From: Candidatus Thiodiazotropha sp. 'RUGA'
GTDB taxonomy: Bacteria > Pseudomonadota > Gammaproteobacteria > Chromatiales > Chromatiaceae
DNA: 64,000 nt
Reading direction: 5' to 3'
Assembly: GCA_016842065.1 (NCBI GenBank)
Contig: JAEPDS010000003.1
Location: 157,372 to 221,371 of the forward strand
Shown here: positions 16,901 through 26,689 of the stretch, piece after piece
Layout: each line of letters opens with the position of its first letter
Position numbering within the stretch: position 1 is the stretch's first letter
Made by a program: the position numbers and the translations under genes
Notes under the pieces: model-generated
Told to the model about the DNA's origin: nothing
Database searches by the model: none
Seen by the model: only the letters and a program-made list of their open reading frames with translations

Positions 16901-17418
16901 CGCAGCGCATCTCTGTCAATTGCAATCTGTCAGCCGGTCAGTTGAACAGCGAAAACTTTGTTGGGGGTATTCAGGCTATTCTTACAGAGGCCGGGATCGA
17001 AGCCGGCCTGCTGGAGCTCGAAATTACCGAAACCACCATCATGAACGATCCCGAGCATATGTCGGAGATTTTCAACCGTCTGCGGGATATCGGCATCAAA
17101 CTGGCAATTGACGACTTCGGCACCGGTTACTCATCCCTCTCCTATCTGAAAACCCTGCCAATCTCCAAACTGAAGATCGACCAATCCTTTGTACGTGACA
17201 TCCCAGCCGATCCGGATGACATGGCGATCACCCGCGCCATCATCGCCCTGGGAGAGAGCCTGCAGATGCAGGTGATTGCGGAAGGGGTGGAGACCGAAGC
17301 CCAGGCCAAGTTCCTTAAAGCGGAAGGCTGCTACCTGGCGCAGGGATTTCTCTATGCAAAACCGATGAAATCGGAAGATCTGGACCGCTACATGACATCG
17401 GTCCAGACAGATTCCTGA
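13984..17418 (+). CDS. SBP-3 periplasmic sensor, three PAS domains, GGDEF and EAL: c-di-GMP enzyme
   Basis: Inner-membrane signalling protein of about 1144 residues (start at ATG 13984, just before a signal-like segment; an upstream in-frame ATG at 13918 would add a hydrophilic leader). Order: N-terminal hydrophobic segment, periplasmic amino-acid-binding-type solute domain (SBP_bac_3), one TM helix (TLLAMSLLLMLVATGLLIW), short coiled coil, and three PAS domains. The third PAS carries a Cys/His-rich insert (CYAISHH...HPC...HPCPL, about 15847-15906). A GGDEF domain (RVGGDEF, near 16360, intact) and an EAL domain (GVEALVRW, near 16740, intact) follow. It likely senses a small periplasmic solute and sets c-di-GMP by synthesis and/or breakdown. 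Monocistronic with a terminator right after. Confidence 0.9.
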   Translation: MNNKQTSIFAVLFVLALSISSDQSAWRVQAENQLAEPQATHLLAAMPRDFPPQYAVDENGRPYGFAIDVMNALAEQAGLTVEYQIHENWQDVLNAIRTGQADLIPNVGITADRQKYADFTAPVETFSVSLFVRHETESIQSVEDLAGYQVGVIKGNVAIKLLADKNLKLKHFDQLSDALIALLSGQIDAFAYPDPVVWRYTQQLGLDDHIRKIDPSLIEIKRAIAVRKGEPLLVKQLNQAVKQLTPSKRFKAIYSRWYATPTPYWNTQRTLLAMSLLLMLVATGLLIWRFRSLQKLNQQLISETEMRRDAETQLQQLNADLKETVRQQTEGLAEAQRMGKMGSWVLNLQLDSLEWSDETYRIFEVDPERAEATYEIFLETVHPDDRERVNNAYLASLEAQQDYEMEHRLLFADGRIKWVKEQCETRFDNHGLPIISRGTVQDITERKAAERQLALTQHALDHISEAAYLIMPDGHFRYVNPAACETLGYTKEELLKKSVMEIDPSYSHDPFLESYRKLAEAGSLRFETTHQHRDGHTIPVEIVANHIQFEEEEFSFAIARDISEIKSAQLEIERQHTLLQQVIDGVSDPILMIDANYTVQLMNHAARAAAPAKALASAQPKCYAISHHIDHPCQGEDHPCPLNQVMQSKQTVKVVHKHPGQDGATRTFELLANPLFDEHGDITGIIESGRDITDYLSVVEQLRKNQHRLDHIAHHDPLTGMPNRLLFVDRLQQAVFKAKRSNSMVALLFIDLDRFKQINDSFGHPTGDQILKEAAIRLKTMIREVDTIARVGGDEFTVILDQIDHTQDIVKIAEKLLGAFTQGFKILDKELFLSSSIGISIYPQDSDDPNTLIRNADSAMYKAKELGRNAYSFYTAEMTSLALERLMMENSLRKALSMKELVLHYQPQIDIRTGRIIGVEALVRWQHPELGLLPPAKFIPLAEDSGLIRPIGEWILRQACLQASKWRDQGFSPQRISVNCNLSAGQLNSENFVGGIQAILTEAGIEAGLLELEITETTIMNDPEHMSEIFNRLRDIGIKLAIDDFGTGYSSLSYLKTLPISKLKIDQSFVRDIPADPDDMAITRAIIALGESLQMQVIAEGVETEAQAKFLKAEGCYLAQGFLYAKPMKSEDLDRYMTSVQTDS

Positions 17419-17430
17419 GCCGGTTCAGAA

Positions 17431-17461
17431 CTGAAAAAGCCCCAGCGAGTGGGGCTTTCAG
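17431..17461. terminator. Bidirectional terminator between the sensor gene and ssb
   Basis: AAAGCCCCA / TGGGGCTTT, 9-bp stem with loop GCGAG (17436-17458), preceded by further As so that the minus-strand transcript ends in a T-run. Sits between two convergent genes. Confidence 0.85.
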
Positions 17462-17491
17462 GATGTTTTTCTGTAGAAACCTTGCCGCGCT

Positions 17492-17947
17492 TCAGAATGG
17501 AATGTCGTCGTCAAAGTCGTTGTCAGGCATGGAACTTGGCGCAGCTGCCGGTGCCGACTGAGGCCGCGACATTCCCTGGGACTGGGGTGCATCGAAGGAG
17601 GCGCTGCCGCCACGACTGTCGAGCATCTGCATCTCACTGGCGACGATTTCCGTGGTGTAGCGATCCTGGCCATCCTGTCCCTGCCACTTGCGGGTGCGCA
17701 GACTGCCTTCCACGTAGACCTTGGAACCCTTCTTCAGATACTCGCCGGCAATCTCACCCAGACGATTGAAGAACACCACCCGGTGCCATTCAGTCCGCTC
17801 CTGCTGCTCGCCGCTGTTCTTGTCCTTCCAGCTCTCGGAGGTGGCCAGGGTGACATTGGTGACTGCACCGCCGCTCGGCATATAGCGGGTCTCCGGATCC
17901 TTGCCCAGGTTACCGATGAGTATTACTTTGTTGATTCCTCGTGCCAT
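17492..17947 (-). CDS. ssb: Single-stranded DNA-binding protein
   Basis: Cytoplasmic ssDNA-binding protein used in replication, repair and recombination. 151 residues. N-terminal OB fold starting [19 protein letters not shown], with the typical [22 protein letters not shown] disordered Pro/Ser/Gln-rich linker leads to the acidic C-terminal tip DFDDDIPF, which recruits partner proteins. The order ssb - MFS - uvrA (divergent) is conserved in many gammaproteobacteria. Confidence 0.97.
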   Translation of the reverse strand: MARGINKVILIGNLGKDPETRYMPSGGAVTNVTLATSESWKDKNSGEQQERTEWHRVVFFNRLGEIAGEYLKKGSKVYVEGSLRTRKWQGQDGQDRYTTEIVASEMQMLDSRGGSASFDAPQSQGMSRPQSAPAAAPSSMPDNDFDDDIPF

Positions 17948-17998
17948 CTAATTATCTCCACAGCAGGTTAAAGCTCCTTCCACTGGAGCCAAATCCGG

Positions 17999-19387
17999 CT
18001 AGTGTACCTCACCCACCGCATAGTCATCCAGAACCTGCTGATCGACCACCTGCAGATCGACTTTCAGATAGGCGACCTCGTCCTCGGCGATGATCACCGC
18101 ATCATCGACCCCGTCGATGGCCATCAGTTTGGCCGCCAGACTGGTAACCTCAGACTCATCCAGCTTGCCCACCGGCAACAGATAGTTGCTCAGGTAGCTC
18201 GGATTGGGCATGCCCCGTGCGATCAACAGCCAGACCAGCGCCATCCCGCCACACAGCAGAAACACCCCTTCGTTACCATAGTGGGTATGGATCCAGCCCC
18301 CCAGGGCACCCCCGAGAAAGGCGCCGATGAACTGGGAGCTCGAGTAGACTCCCATCGCCGTTCCCTTGCGCTCGCCTGGCGCTGCTTTGGCAATCAGTGA
18401 CGGCAGGGTCGCCTCCAGCAGATTGAAGGCGGTAAAAAAGATGAACAGACCGGCAACCAGCGCCAGCAGCTGATGACTGAAACCGTAGAGCAGCACCGAC
18501 GCCAGAGCCAGAGCGGCGATGCCACCGAGAAACACCGGGCGCATGCGTCGACGGCTCTCGGCAATGATCACGAAGGGCACCATCATCACCATCGACAGCA
18601 GCATCACCGGCAGATAGACCTGCCAATGGGATTCACTGGCCATCCCCAGATCCCGCAATGACAGAGGGTAGGCGAGAAACATCGCGGTGAGGGTCATGTG
18701 CAGGGTCAGGATACCCAGATCGAGACGCAGCAGTTCCGGGTCAGCCAGTACCTTACCGAACTGGCTCGGCACCGCTTCCGCATCCCGATGAAAGTGACTC
18801 TCCTTCGGCGTCGGCACCACAAACACCACAATGGCAACACCGCTCAATGCCAGCACAGCGGTAAGCCAGAAGATACCGGGCACACCGATCCAGCTGTTGA
18901 GGATCGGTCCAAGAATCAGCGCAACTGCAAAGGCAAAACCGATGCTGATGCCGATGATCGCCATCATGCGCAAACGTCGCTGCTCGCGGCTGAGATCCGC
19001 TGCCAGCGCCATGATCACCGCCGCAATCGCACCGCTGCCCTGTAAGGCACGCCCGATGATGATGCCATAGATGGTCTCCGAGGTAGCGGCCACCACACTG
19101 CCCAACGCAAACACCAGCAGACCGCCGATCAATACCGGTTTGCGGCCGATCCGGTCGGACAGCATACCGAAGGGGATCTGCAACAGCGCCTGGGTGAGAC
19201 CGTAGATGCCGATGGCGATACCGACCAGCAGCGGCGTCACATCCGGCAGCCCCTCCGCATAGAGGGCGAAGACCGGCAGAATCAGAAATAACCCCAGCAT
19301 TCTCAGGGAAAAGAGACCGGAGAGGGAGTAGGCGGCTCGTCGTTCAGTTGCGTTCAGGCCTGAGCCATTCCCCCGCTTGTTACTCAT
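17999..19387 (-). CDS. MFS transporter with C-terminal YAM-like domain (YajR-like)
   Basis: 462 residues. Twelve transmembrane segments of the major facilitator fold, with the loop 2-3 motif GMLSDRIGRKPV. About 70 C-terminal cytosolic residues (ESEVTSLAAKLMAIDGVDDAVIIAEDEVAYLKVD) look like the ferredoxin-like YAM domain of E. coli YajR. The transported substrate is unknown; drug or metabolite:H+ antiport is usual for the family. Located 51 bp upstream of ssb and divergent from uvrA, a common arrangement. Confidence 0.85.
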   Translation of the reverse strand: MSNKRGNGSGLNATERRAAYSLSGLFSLRMLGLFLILPVFALYAEGLPDVTPLLVGIAIGIYGLTQALLQIPFGMLSDRIGRKPVLIGGLLVFALGSVVAATSETIYGIIIGRALQGSGAIAAVIMALAADLSREQRRLRMMAIIGISIGFAFAVALILGPILNSWIGVPGIFWLTAVLALSGVAIVVFVVPTPKESHFHRDAEAVPSQFGKVLADPELLRLDLGILTLHMTLTAMFLAYPLSLRDLGMASESHWQVYLPVMLLSMVMMVPFVIIAESRRRMRPVFLGGIAALALASVLLYGFSHQLLALVAGLFIFFTAFNLLEATLPSLIAKAAPGERKGTAMGVYSSSQFIGAFLGGALGGWIHTHYGNEGVFLLCGGMALVWLLIARGMPNPSYLSNYLLPVGKLDESEVTSLAAKLMAIDGVDDAVIIAEDEVAYLKVDLQVVDQQVLDDYAVGEVH

Positions 19388-19399
19388 TGCTAAGTCACT

Positions 19400-19429
19400 T
19401 TGCCAGTCGATAAAAAGAGGGCGTATAGT
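19400..19429 (+). promoter_or_regulatory. Possible uvrA promoter
   Basis: TTGCCA (19400-19405), 18-bp spacer, TATAGT (19424-19429), 64 bp before the uvrA ATG. No convincing LexA box (CTGT-N8-ACAG) overlaps it; the nearby CTGTTAACAG (19448-19457) lacks the N8 spacing and belongs to repeat A. Confidence 0.4.
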
Positions 19430-19441
19430 ATCAGGTTCGCT

Positions 19442-19462
19442 TAGGGACTGTTAACAGGCCCT
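19442..19462. repeat. Repeat A-like palindrome (partial, copy 4)
   Basis: AGGGACTGTTAACAGGCCCT is a near-perfect palindrome sharing CTGTTAAC and GGCCCT with repeat A but lacking the CGAATCCAAT interior. It falls in the uvrA leader. Confidence 0.5.
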
Positions 19463-19492
19463 GATTCACTGCAGTATTACCACGACGATATT

Positions 19493-22315
19493 ATGGACAC
19501 CATCAGTATTCGCGGCGCCCGCACCCACAACCTGCAAAACATCGACCTGGATCTGCCACGAGACAAATTGATCGTGTTCACAGGACTCTCCGGTTCCGGA
19601 AAATCCTCACTGGCCTTCGATACCATCTACGCCGAAGGTCAACGTCGTTATGTGGAATCCCTCTCCGCCTACGCCAGACAGTTTCTCTCACTGATGGAGA
19701 AACCGGATGTGGACCACATCGAGGGACTCTCCCCGGCCATCTCCATCGAACAGAAAACCACCTCGCACAATCCCCGCTCCACGGTGGGCACGATCACCGA
19801 GATCTACGACTATCTGCGGCTGCTGTTCGCCCGTGTCGGCACCCCCAGATGCCCCGAGCACGACACCGCCCTGGAGGCCCAGAGCATCAGCCAGATGGTC
19901 GACCAGGTGGTGGCCCTGCCCGAGGGGGAGCGGTTGATGATGCTGGCGCCAGTCATCAAGGAGCGTAAAGGCGAACACCACAAACTGCTGCAGGAGTTGC
20001 ACGCCCAGGGATTCATACGCGCCCGTATCGACGGCGAGGTGTTTGAACTCGACGACGCCCCCACCCTGGAGCTGCATAAGAAGCACACCATCGAGGTGGT
20101 GGTGGACCGATTCAAGGTGCGGCCGGATCTGAAAACCCGTCTGGCCGAGTCCTTTGAGACCGCACTCAACCTGGCGGACGGCCTGGTGCGGGTCGCCTGG
20201 ATGAACGGCAGTCAGCAGGAGCTGGTCTTCTCATCCCGATTCGCCTGCCCCCACTGCGGCTACAGCCTGAGCGAACTGGAACCCAGGCTGTTCTCATTCA
20301 ACAACCCGGTCGGCGCCTGCCCGACCTGCGACGGCCTGGGCATCGAACAGTTCTTCGATCCGGAAAAGGTGGTCGCCCATCCGGAACTCTCCCTGGCGGG
20401 TGGTGCGGTACGCAGCTGGGACCGACGCAACGCCTACTACTTCCAGATGATCTCCTCACTGGGCCGGCATCTGAAATTCGATCCGGAAACCCCCTGGAAA
20501 AAGTTGCCCAAGAAGATTCAGAAAATCATCCTCCACGGCAGCGGCAGCGAGGCGATCGAGTTCAGTTACCACAACGAACGGGGGCGTTCGGTCAAGAAGC
20601 GCCACCCCTTCGAGGGCATCATACCCAACATGCAGCGCCGCTACCGGGAGACCGAATCGAATGCGGTGCGCGAGGAGCTGACCCGCTATATCTCAAGCCA
20701 ACCCTGTCCCGATTGCGGGGGTACCCGGCTCAATCAGGCGGCAAGACATGTCTTCATCAAGGAGCATACCCTGCCCGAGCTCACACGGATGCCGATCGGC
20801 CAGGTGAAAAAAAGCTTCACGGCGCTCAAATTGCCGGGCAAGCGGGGCAAGATCGCTGCCAAGATTCTCAAGGAGATCGATCAGCGTCTGCACTTCCTGG
20901 TCAATGTGGGGCTCGACTATCTGACCCTCGACCGCAGCGCCGAAACCCTCTCCGGTGGTGAGGCCCAGCGGATTCGTCTGGCCAGCCAGATCGGCGCCGG
21001 CCTGGTGGGCGTCATGTATGTGCTGGACGAACCCTCAATCGGTCTGCACCAGCGGGATAACCAGCGTCTGCTCGACACCCTGACCTATCTCAGGGACCTG
21101 GGTAACACAGTGATCGTGGTGGAGCATGACGAGGAGGCGATCCGCAGTGCGGATCATGTGGTGGACATCGGCCCCGGCGCCGGAGTGCATGGGGGCAAGA
21201 TCATCGCCCAGGGTACAGCGAATCAGATTTCTAAAAGTAAGGGTTCACTCACCGGCGAATATCTGAGCGGCAAACGTTGCATCGAGATTCCCGAGCGCAC
21301 CACCGAGATCGACGAACTGCGCAAACTGGAACTGCTGGGCGCCAGCGGTAACAATCTCAAAGCGGTGGATCTGGTGATTCCGGTGGGCAGTTTCTGCTGC
21401 ATCACCGGGGTATCCGGCTCCGGCAAATCGACCCTGATCAACGACACCCTCTATCCGATCTCCGCAGCCGCCCTGAATAAAGCCAATACCAGCCCCTCCC
21501 CCTACAAAACCATCAACGGTCTGGAGCACTACGACAAGGTGGTGGATATCGACCAGAGTCCGATCGGCCGCACACCCAGATCCAATCCGGCCACCTATAC
21601 CGGACTCTTCACGCCGATTCGGGAGCTGTTTGCCGGCACACCGGAAGCCCGCTCCCGTGGCTATACCCCGGGTCGATTCAGTTTCAATGTGAAGGGTGGA
21701 CGCTGCGAGGCCTGCAGCGGCGACGGGGTGATCAAGGTGGAGATGCACTTTCTACCCGACATCTATGTGCAGTGCGATGTGTGTAAAGGCAAACGCTATA
21801 ACCGGGAGACCCTGGAGATCCACTACAAGGGTAAGACCATCGACGAAGTGCTCAACATGACCGTGGAAGAGGCGCTGGACTTTTTCGATGCGGTACCGGC
21901 GATCAAACGCAAACTGCAGACCCTGATGGATGTGGGACTCTCCTATATCTCCCTGGGACAGAACGCCACCACCCTCTCCGGCGGTGAGGCCCAGCGGGTA
22001 AAACTCTCCCGAGAGCTGTCAAAAAGGGATACTGGCAACACCCTCTATATCCTCGACGAACCGACCACCGGTCTGCACTTTCACGACGTCAATCACCTGC
22101 TTGAAGTGCTGCATCGTCTGCGTAACCACGGCAATACGGTGGTGGTGATCGAACACAACCTGGATGTCATCAAGACAGCGGACTGGATCATCGACCTGGG
22201 ACCCGAAGGGGGCGACAAGGGCGGTGAGATCATCGCCCAGGGCACACCGCAACAGCTCGCCAGGACACGCCGTTCACATACTGGAAAATTTCTCAAAAAG
22301 CTGCTGGCCAGATAG
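19493..22315 (+). CDS. uvrA: Excinuclease ABC subunit A
   Basis: DNA-damage recognition ATPase of nucleotide excision repair; acts as a dimer with UvrB. 940 residues, the usual length. Two ABC ATPase modules: first Walker [10 protein letters not shown] near residue 31, second GVSGSGKST near 645. Two signature motifs ([17 protein letters not shown] and [16 protein letters not shown]). Zinc modules include [20 protein letters not shown], and [18 protein letters not shown]. All key motifs are intact. Its stop codon lies only 5 bp from the stop of the convergent lipoprotein gene. Confidence 0.98.
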   Translation: MDTISIRGARTHNLQNIDLDLPRDKLIVFTGLSGSGKSSLAFDTIYAEGQRRYVESLSAYARQFLSLMEKPDVDHIEGLSPAISIEQKTTSHNPRSTVGTITEIYDYLRLLFARVGTPRCPEHDTALEAQSISQMVDQVVALPEGERLMMLAPVIKERKGEHHKLLQELHAQGFIRARIDGEVFELDDAPTLELHKKHTIEVVVDRFKVRPDLKTRLAESFETALNLADGLVRVAWMNGSQQELVFSSRFACPHCGYSLSELEPRLFSFNNPVGACPTCDGLGIEQFFDPEKVVAHPELSLAGGAVRSWDRRNAYYFQMISSLGRHLKFDPETPWKKLPKKIQKIILHGSGSEAIEFSYHNERGRSVKKRHPFEGIIPNMQRRYRETESNAVREELTRYISSQPCPDCGGTRLNQAARHVFIKEHTLPELTRMPIGQVKKSFTALKLPGKRGKIAAKILKEIDQRLHFLVNVGLDYLTLDRSAETLSGGEAQRIRLASQIGAGLVGVMYVLDEPSIGLHQRDNQRLLDTLTYLRDLGNTVIVVEHDEEAIRSADHVVDIGPGAGVHGGKIIAQGTANQISKSKGSLTGEYLSGKRCIEIPERTTEIDELRKLELLGASGNNLKAVDLVIPVGSFCCITGVSGSGKSTLINDTLYPISAAALNKANTSPSPYKTINGLEHYDKVVDIDQSPIGRTPRSNPATYTGLFTPIRELFAGTPEARSRGYTPGRFSFNVKGGRCEACSGDGVIKVEMHFLPDIYVQCDVCKGKRYNRETLEIHYKGKTIDEVLNMTVEEALDFFDAVPAIKRKLQTLMDVGLSYISLGQNATTLSGGEAQRVKLSRELSKRDTGNTLYILDEPTTGLHFHDVNHLLEVLHRLRNHGNTVVVIEHNLDVIKTADWIIDLGPEGGDKGGEIIAQGTPQQLARTRRSHTGKFLKKLLAR

Positions 22316-22320
22316 TCCCC

Positions 22321-24240
22321 TCAGGGCGTCTCATAGGCGCCCAGGTCGGGGGTCCCATCCCGCGGATTACCCAGTATGTCCGTCATGGGGACAGAGAGGG
22401 TTGTCCCACTGCCCCTGGCCACCGAATCCGCTTCGAGACGCAGATCGTCAGGCGCATCGAGAAAGCCGGGATCAGCACTCGAAGCCATGCCATCAAGACC
22501 GCGGGTTCCACTGTCGAAGCTGGCACCGAAACAGAGATTACTGTTGACCAACCGATAAGCGTCGGCACTCAGATCGAAATCGTAGCAGCTGTCCCCCGAT
22601 TGGGGGTTGGCGAAGTAACCGATGTTGTTGGTCACTACATAATCCCTGCCCCGCTCTCCCACATAGTAGGCCCGTCCACTCGCCGTACCGCCAAAGTAGA
22701 CACTGTTGTTGCGCACCAGCGTACCGCTGATATCCAGATCCGGCGCTGCGGTCGCCCGGTTGGGTGAGGCGATGCCGGTCGCCCCGCCGATCAGGGTCTG
22801 AATAACAATATTGTTTTCAATAGTACAGTCGACACAGCTGGCGACACCAATTGCAAGATTACCCACATTTCGCACCAGATTGCCCCGAATGATCGCATTG
22901 CGATGGCTCTCAGTAGTCGAGCCCGCCGCATCCACGGTCAAACCCCAACACCCCGCTGCAGGATTGCGCTCCTCGATCAGATTGTTTTCGATCAACAGAT
23001 CGACTGTGTTGTCATTATGTGCCACCAGACTTGTGCCGACACACTGATCATTGGCATCCAGTGCCGAATCACTCAACCAGTTACCCCGCACGACCCCATC
23101 GCTTCTCATCTCACTCAGATAGACGTTGTGCTGTAGTGCACTGGCATTCAACCAGCCATTGTTGTGAAAACGGTTACGTTCCAACCGGGTACGATGAGTA
23201 CCACCCAGCCAACCCATGACCCCATTGTCATGTATATACGAGTCACTGAGCGTGATATCGCCACTCTCCAGGTCGTTACTGTTGAGATAGACACCGATGC
23301 CGAATCCATCCACTTCCAGACACTGCATCACAACCTGATTGATGTTACGAAACAGAAACAGCCCAAACCCCTCACCATCCTGGCTCTGTTTGGTGAGTTG
23401 CAGGTTATGGATCCGGATACCCTGCCAACTCAGCTGATCATCACTCGGATCGAACACCAGACCGTTGACATTCCCCGCTTGTGTGATGCTGATCTTCGGC
23501 CTGGCCTGGGACGGATCGCCATAGTCCTGCAGCGTGCAGGGTGTATCGCTGCTACATCCTGATGCACTCAACTGCAGAGCCGTATCGCTGTGCCAGACGC
23601 CACCACGACAGAAGGCCAGATCACTGCCGGCATTGGAGGCGGCTATCGCTGCTGTGATGGAACGCTTCGGTGATAGGGCGCTGCCGAGATTGGCATCATC
23701 TCCGGATGCGCAATCCGTATCAGCGCCACTTTGACAATCACAGAGATGGATCACCCGATCACCACGATCACTGAGAGTAGCCGGACAGAGATCAAGGTCC
23801 GGCCCGTAATCCGGAAGTGCCGCAAGCTGCTGAGGGTTGACCGTAATGGTCATATGATCCGTTACCCTGTCCCCCGCATCGTCGGTAATCGTGAAAGAGA
23901 ACTGCAGGCTTTCCGAGCTCAATACGGAAGGCGCCGTAAAGCTGGCAACCATCTGATCCGCATTGGTAAGGCTTACAGCAGAGCCGCCAAGTTGGCTCCA
24001 TTGATAGTCAACCACGGTGCCGTCACTATCGCTGCCGCTACCATTGAGCGTGACACTTTGACCTGCAGTAACCGTCTGATCTGAACCGGCATCAACCTGA
24101 GGCGGTGTATTGATCACCGGGGTTGGCTCATCAGTTCCATCACTATCCTCTGTGCCACTGTCACTCTCTCCACCACCACCGCCGCAAGCGATCATCAATG
24201 AGAGCAGCAACAGCACAATCAGCTTTCCTGTTTGGCTCAT
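22321..24240 (-). CDS. Lipoprotein with PKD-like domain and parallel beta-helix
   Basis: 639 residues. A type II signal peptide with lipobox IAC and a Gly run (GGGGG) is followed by an acidic linker (SDSGTEDSDGTDEP). Then comes a PKD/REJ-like immunoglobulin-fold domain (about 45-135: PPQVDAGSDQTVTAGQSVTLNG...YQWSQLGG). A long C-terminal region (about 260-560) carries repeated right-handed beta-helix strands (RLERNRFHNNGW, DLLIENNLIEERN, TIENNIVIQTL). It ends with DPGFLDAPDDLRLEADSVARGSG and GTPDLGAYE, a common ending of bacterial surface beta-helix proteins. AGGAG lies seven bases before ATG. Probably a cell-surface carbohydrate-binding or polysaccharide-processing protein; no catalytic residues are obvious. 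Confidence 0.75.
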   Translation of the reverse strand: MSQTGKLIVLLLLSLMIACGGGGGESDSGTEDSDGTDEPTPVINTPPQVDAGSDQTVTAGQSVTLNGSGSDSDGTVVDYQWSQLGGSAVSLTNADQMVASFTAPSVLSSESLQFSFTITDDAGDRVTDHMTITVNPQQLAALPDYGPDLDLCPATLSDRGDRVIHLCDCQSGADTDCASGDDANLGSALSPKRSITAAIAASNAGSDLAFCRGGVWHSDTALQLSASGCSSDTPCTLQDYGDPSQARPKISITQAGNVNGLVFDPSDDQLSWQGIRIHNLQLTKQSQDGEGFGLFLFRNINQVVMQCLEVDGFGIGVYLNSNDLESGDITLSDSYIHDNGVMGWLGGTHRTRLERNRFHNNGWLNASALQHNVYLSEMRSDGVVRGNWLSDSALDANDQCVGTSLVAHNDNTVDLLIENNLIEERNPAAGCWGLTVDAAGSTTESHRNAIIRGNLVRNVGNLAIGVASCVDCTIENNIVIQTLIGGATGIASPNRATAAPDLDISGTLVRNNSVYFGGTASGRAYYVGERGRDYVVTNNIGYFANPQSGDSCYDFDLSADAYRLVNSNLCFGASFDSGTRGLDGMASSADPGFLDAPDDLRLEADSVARGSGTTLSVPMTDILGNPRDGTPDLGAYETP

Positions 24241-24622
24241 TGAGAATCTCCTGATGCAACCTGAGTCGCCAACAACTTCAACATCCTTAAACCCTTAAAC
24301 AAACAGATCATCTCTTTATAGATTAAGCGGCGAGAGACAAAATGACATCTTCAGAGAGCACCACTGATCAGCAAATCGATACCGTCAAACTTAAAACCTG
24401 AATCGAGTTGAGAAATTAGAATCAAGATTCCCAGACGAATCGCTGAATCACCATTTCAAAGCAGACAAAACAGCGCACAACGAAAACACAAAGCGAGTGT
24501 TTACAATCGTTGTCAATGTAGCGCTTTTTCCCCGCGGACAAGCTTGTAAACTGCTGACACCGGTCAGTCAGTAAACCATTTCACGACCGATTCACTCTCT
24601 GTCATCATGTAAGGAGACCATC
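24241..24622. other. Intergenic region, about 380 bp
   Basis: Divergent spacer between the beta-helix lipoprotein and the GlsB-like gene. No ORF, hairpin or repeat that I can support. Confidence 0.4.
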
Positions 24623-24871
24623 ATGGACTTGACCTCTCTTCTAGTTTTCCTGGCCATAGGCGCAGCCGCCGGCTGGCTCGCCGGCACCCTGATGAAAGGT
24701 GGCGGGTTTGGCCTGCTGGGTAACATCATTGTCGGTGTGATCGGCGCCTTTATCGGCGGCTTTGTTTTCAGTCTTGTGGGAATCTCAGCGAGCGGTCTGC
24801 TCGGCTCACTGATCACAGCAGTTGCCGGTGCCGCCATACTTTTGTTTGTTGTCAGCCTGATTAAAAAATAG
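24623..24871 (+). CDS. GlsB/YeaQ/YmgE family stress-associated membrane protein
   Basis: 82-residue, very hydrophobic, glycine-rich protein with about three transmembrane segments. Signatures: GAAAGWLAGTLMKGGGFGLLGNIIVGVIGAFIGG. AAGGAG lies eight bases before ATG. Family members are small inner-membrane proteins often induced by envelope or general stress; mechanism unknown. Confidence 0.85.
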   Translation: MDLTSLLVFLAIGAAAGWLAGTLMKGGGFGLLGNIIVGVIGAFIGGFVFSLVGISASGLLGSLITAVAGAAILLFVVSLIKK

Positions 24872-24931
24872 CGGCCTGTTTCTCAAACTGTTTTCAGCGC
24901 AGTTTCAGTTTCGCTAAAAACAAAGGAGATC

Positions 24932-25136
24932 CATAAAGCCCCTCTCCCTTTATGGGAGAGGGGTTGGGGAGAGGGTGTACGCAAAGCGTTAGGTCTGGTT
25001 AAAAAACAAATATCTCATGGACCCTGGATTTTTATCGGGTTGATTTCTTGTAAAGACTGAAGTGCTAACTCTCACCCTCTCCACGCATTCTCTCCCCCTC
25101 TCCCCCGGCCCCTCTCCCGCAAGGGGAGAGGGGAGC
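24932..25136. repeat. Composite G/C-rich repeat B, copy 1
   Basis: Left arm 24932-24990: hairpin CCCCTCTCCC..GGGAGAGGGG, then TTGGGGAGAGGGTGTACGCA and AAGCGTT. Right arm 25071-25136: CTCTCCCCCTCTCCCCC, then hairpin CCCCTCTCCC-GCAA-GGGGAGAGGGG. The two arms are also mutually complementary, so the whole unit can fold as one structure. About 80 bp of unrelated spacer separates them. Further copies lie at 30236-30642. The rest of the 24872-25220 gap holds nothing else I can support. Confidence 0.8.
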
Positions 25137-25220
25137 TACTCTCTCCCTCTATGAGACAGACTGATGATTGCTACTTTATCCAGCCTTCATCTTCTGCCTG
25201 CCTCACCGCATCGGCTGACA

Positions 25221-26612
25221 CTAAGAAGCCAGTGTCATCGAATCATCCTCAACGGATTCAGCTTGAGGCACTTTCATCGTTACCAACTCCTCAGCACTGA
25301 CCGGATGTATCGGGATGGTGTTGTCCAGATCGGCCTTGGTCGCGCCCATCTTCACCGCCACCGCAAAACCCTGCATCATCTCATCCACATGATCACCTAT
25401 CAGATGGATACCGACCACCCGCTCCTGATCGCCACTACAGACCAACTTCATTGCCGTCGTCGTATCCCTCGATGAGAGGGCATGTCGCATCGGCGTGAAC
25501 TCAGTCTGATAGACTCTGACCTTCTCATGCCAGGCCCGCGCCTGAGTTTCAGTCAGACCGACCGTGGCAACCGGCGGATGCGAAAACACCACACTGGGTA
25601 TATTGTCGTAATCAACCCGACTGTTCGTTTGATGATCGAACAGACGATCCGCCAGACGACGTCCGGCGGCAATCGCAACCGGAGTCAAAGGTGTCCGACC
25701 AGTGATATCGCCAATCGCATAGATACCGGGAATGTTGGTGTTCTGGTAGTCGTCCGTCACCACAATACCGTTACCCAACATCTCAACGCCGATTTCTGCC
25801 AGATTCAGTTTTGCCGTATTGGGTTTGCGTCCAACCGCCCAGATCACTTTATCGAAACCGCTTAACTGTTCACCCTGGCTTCCCTGAAGTGTAATGCCAT
25901 CCTCGCCCTCAATCAGAGCGTTGACCTGAAAAGAGAGCTTTTGCTCCACACCCTGCTTGCTCATTTCGCTCATCAATACCCGGCTGAGCATGGGATCGAA
26001 CATTTCAAGCAGACGCGATTCAAGAGCCACCAGGGTCACCTGGGAGCCCAGGGCCGAAAGCACCCCGGCAAGTTCAACGCCGATGTAACCACCACCGATG
26101 ACCGCCACTTTTTCCGGCTGCTCCTGCAGGGCAAAAAAACCGTCGGAGGTGATCCCCAGCTCAGCACCAGGCAGTGGCGGCACGATTGGCTGGCCACCGG
26201 TTGCAATCACAATATGGTCGGCGGCATAGATCTGCCCATCGACCTCGATCTCTCCGGGACCGATCAGACGGGCATGACCCTGCAGATGGGTCACTCCAAG
26301 CTGTTCTACATAGTCATCCCAATAGCGATTGATACGCTCAACATAACTTTGCCGACCCGCAACCAGTTTCGCCCAGTCGGTCCGGCCACGCTGCGCTGTC
26401 ACGCCATAGCCTGCCGCATCATCAACCGCATGGGCCAGTTCAGCCGCCGTCCACATCACCTTCTTCGGCACACAACCGTTATTCACACAGGTTCCACCCA
26501 GCTTCCCCGGTTCCACCACGGCAACCCGGCGGCCATGCTGCACCGCCCTTTCGGCCACCGCCAAGCCACCACTGCCACCACCGATGGCAATCAAATCGAA
26601 ATGTCTGTTCAT
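25221..26612 (-). CDS. Glutathione reductase-like flavoprotein, paralogue 1 (probably NADH-type)
   Basis: FAD-dependent disulfide oxidoreductase of about 463 residues. Start at ATG 26612 (MNRHFDL) fits family length; the upstream ATG at 26645 adds a non-homologous leader. FAD motif GGGSGG; redox-active pair C42/C47 in [13 protein letters not shown]; second nucleotide-binding motif [12 protein letters not shown]-terminal catalytic His in HPVSAEE. In E. coli Gor the 2'-phosphate of NADPH is gripped by two Arg (VRKHAPLR). Here the segment reads ALESRLLE, with both Arg replaced by Leu and Glu, and the fingerprint has Gly (GYIG) where Gor has Ala. These are hallmarks of NADH preference; this is inference by alignment. 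It follows the Prx-Grx gene at 77 bp and is likely its reductant supply. Confidence 0.85.
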   Translation of the reverse strand: MNRHFDLIAIGGGSGGLAVAERAVQHGRRVAVVEPGKLGGTCVNNGCVPKKVMWTAAELAHAVDDAAGYGVTAQRGRTDWAKLVAGRQSYVERINRYWDDYVEQLGVTHLQGHARLIGPGEIEVDGQIYAADHIVIATGGQPIVPPLPGAELGITSDGFFALQEQPEKVAVIGGGYIGVELAGVLSALGSQVTLVALESRLLEMFDPMLSRVLMSEMSKQGVEQKLSFQVNALIEGEDGITLQGSQGEQLSGFDKVIWAVGRKPNTAKLNLAEIGVEMLGNGIVVTDDYQNTNIPGIYAIGDITGRTPLTPVAIAAGRRLADRLFDHQTNSRVDYDNIPSVVFSHPPVATVGLTETQARAWHEKVRVYQTEFTPMRHALSSRDTTTAMKLVCSGDQERVVGIHLIGDHVDEMMQGFAVAVKMGATKADLDNTIPIHPVSAEELVTMKVPQAESVEDDSMTLAS

Positions 26613-26689
26613 ACTGCTCACCAAAATCCTGCCTAGAGAAGCCATCCAGCCGAAACGGCTGGATGTTGTGATTGAGACCTACTGGAGCG

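Noticed and set aside
19448..19457. CTGTTAACAG upstream of uvrA as a LexA box
   Set aside because: LexA sites need CTGT-N8-ACAG; this is a 10-bp palindrome and belongs to the repeat A family.
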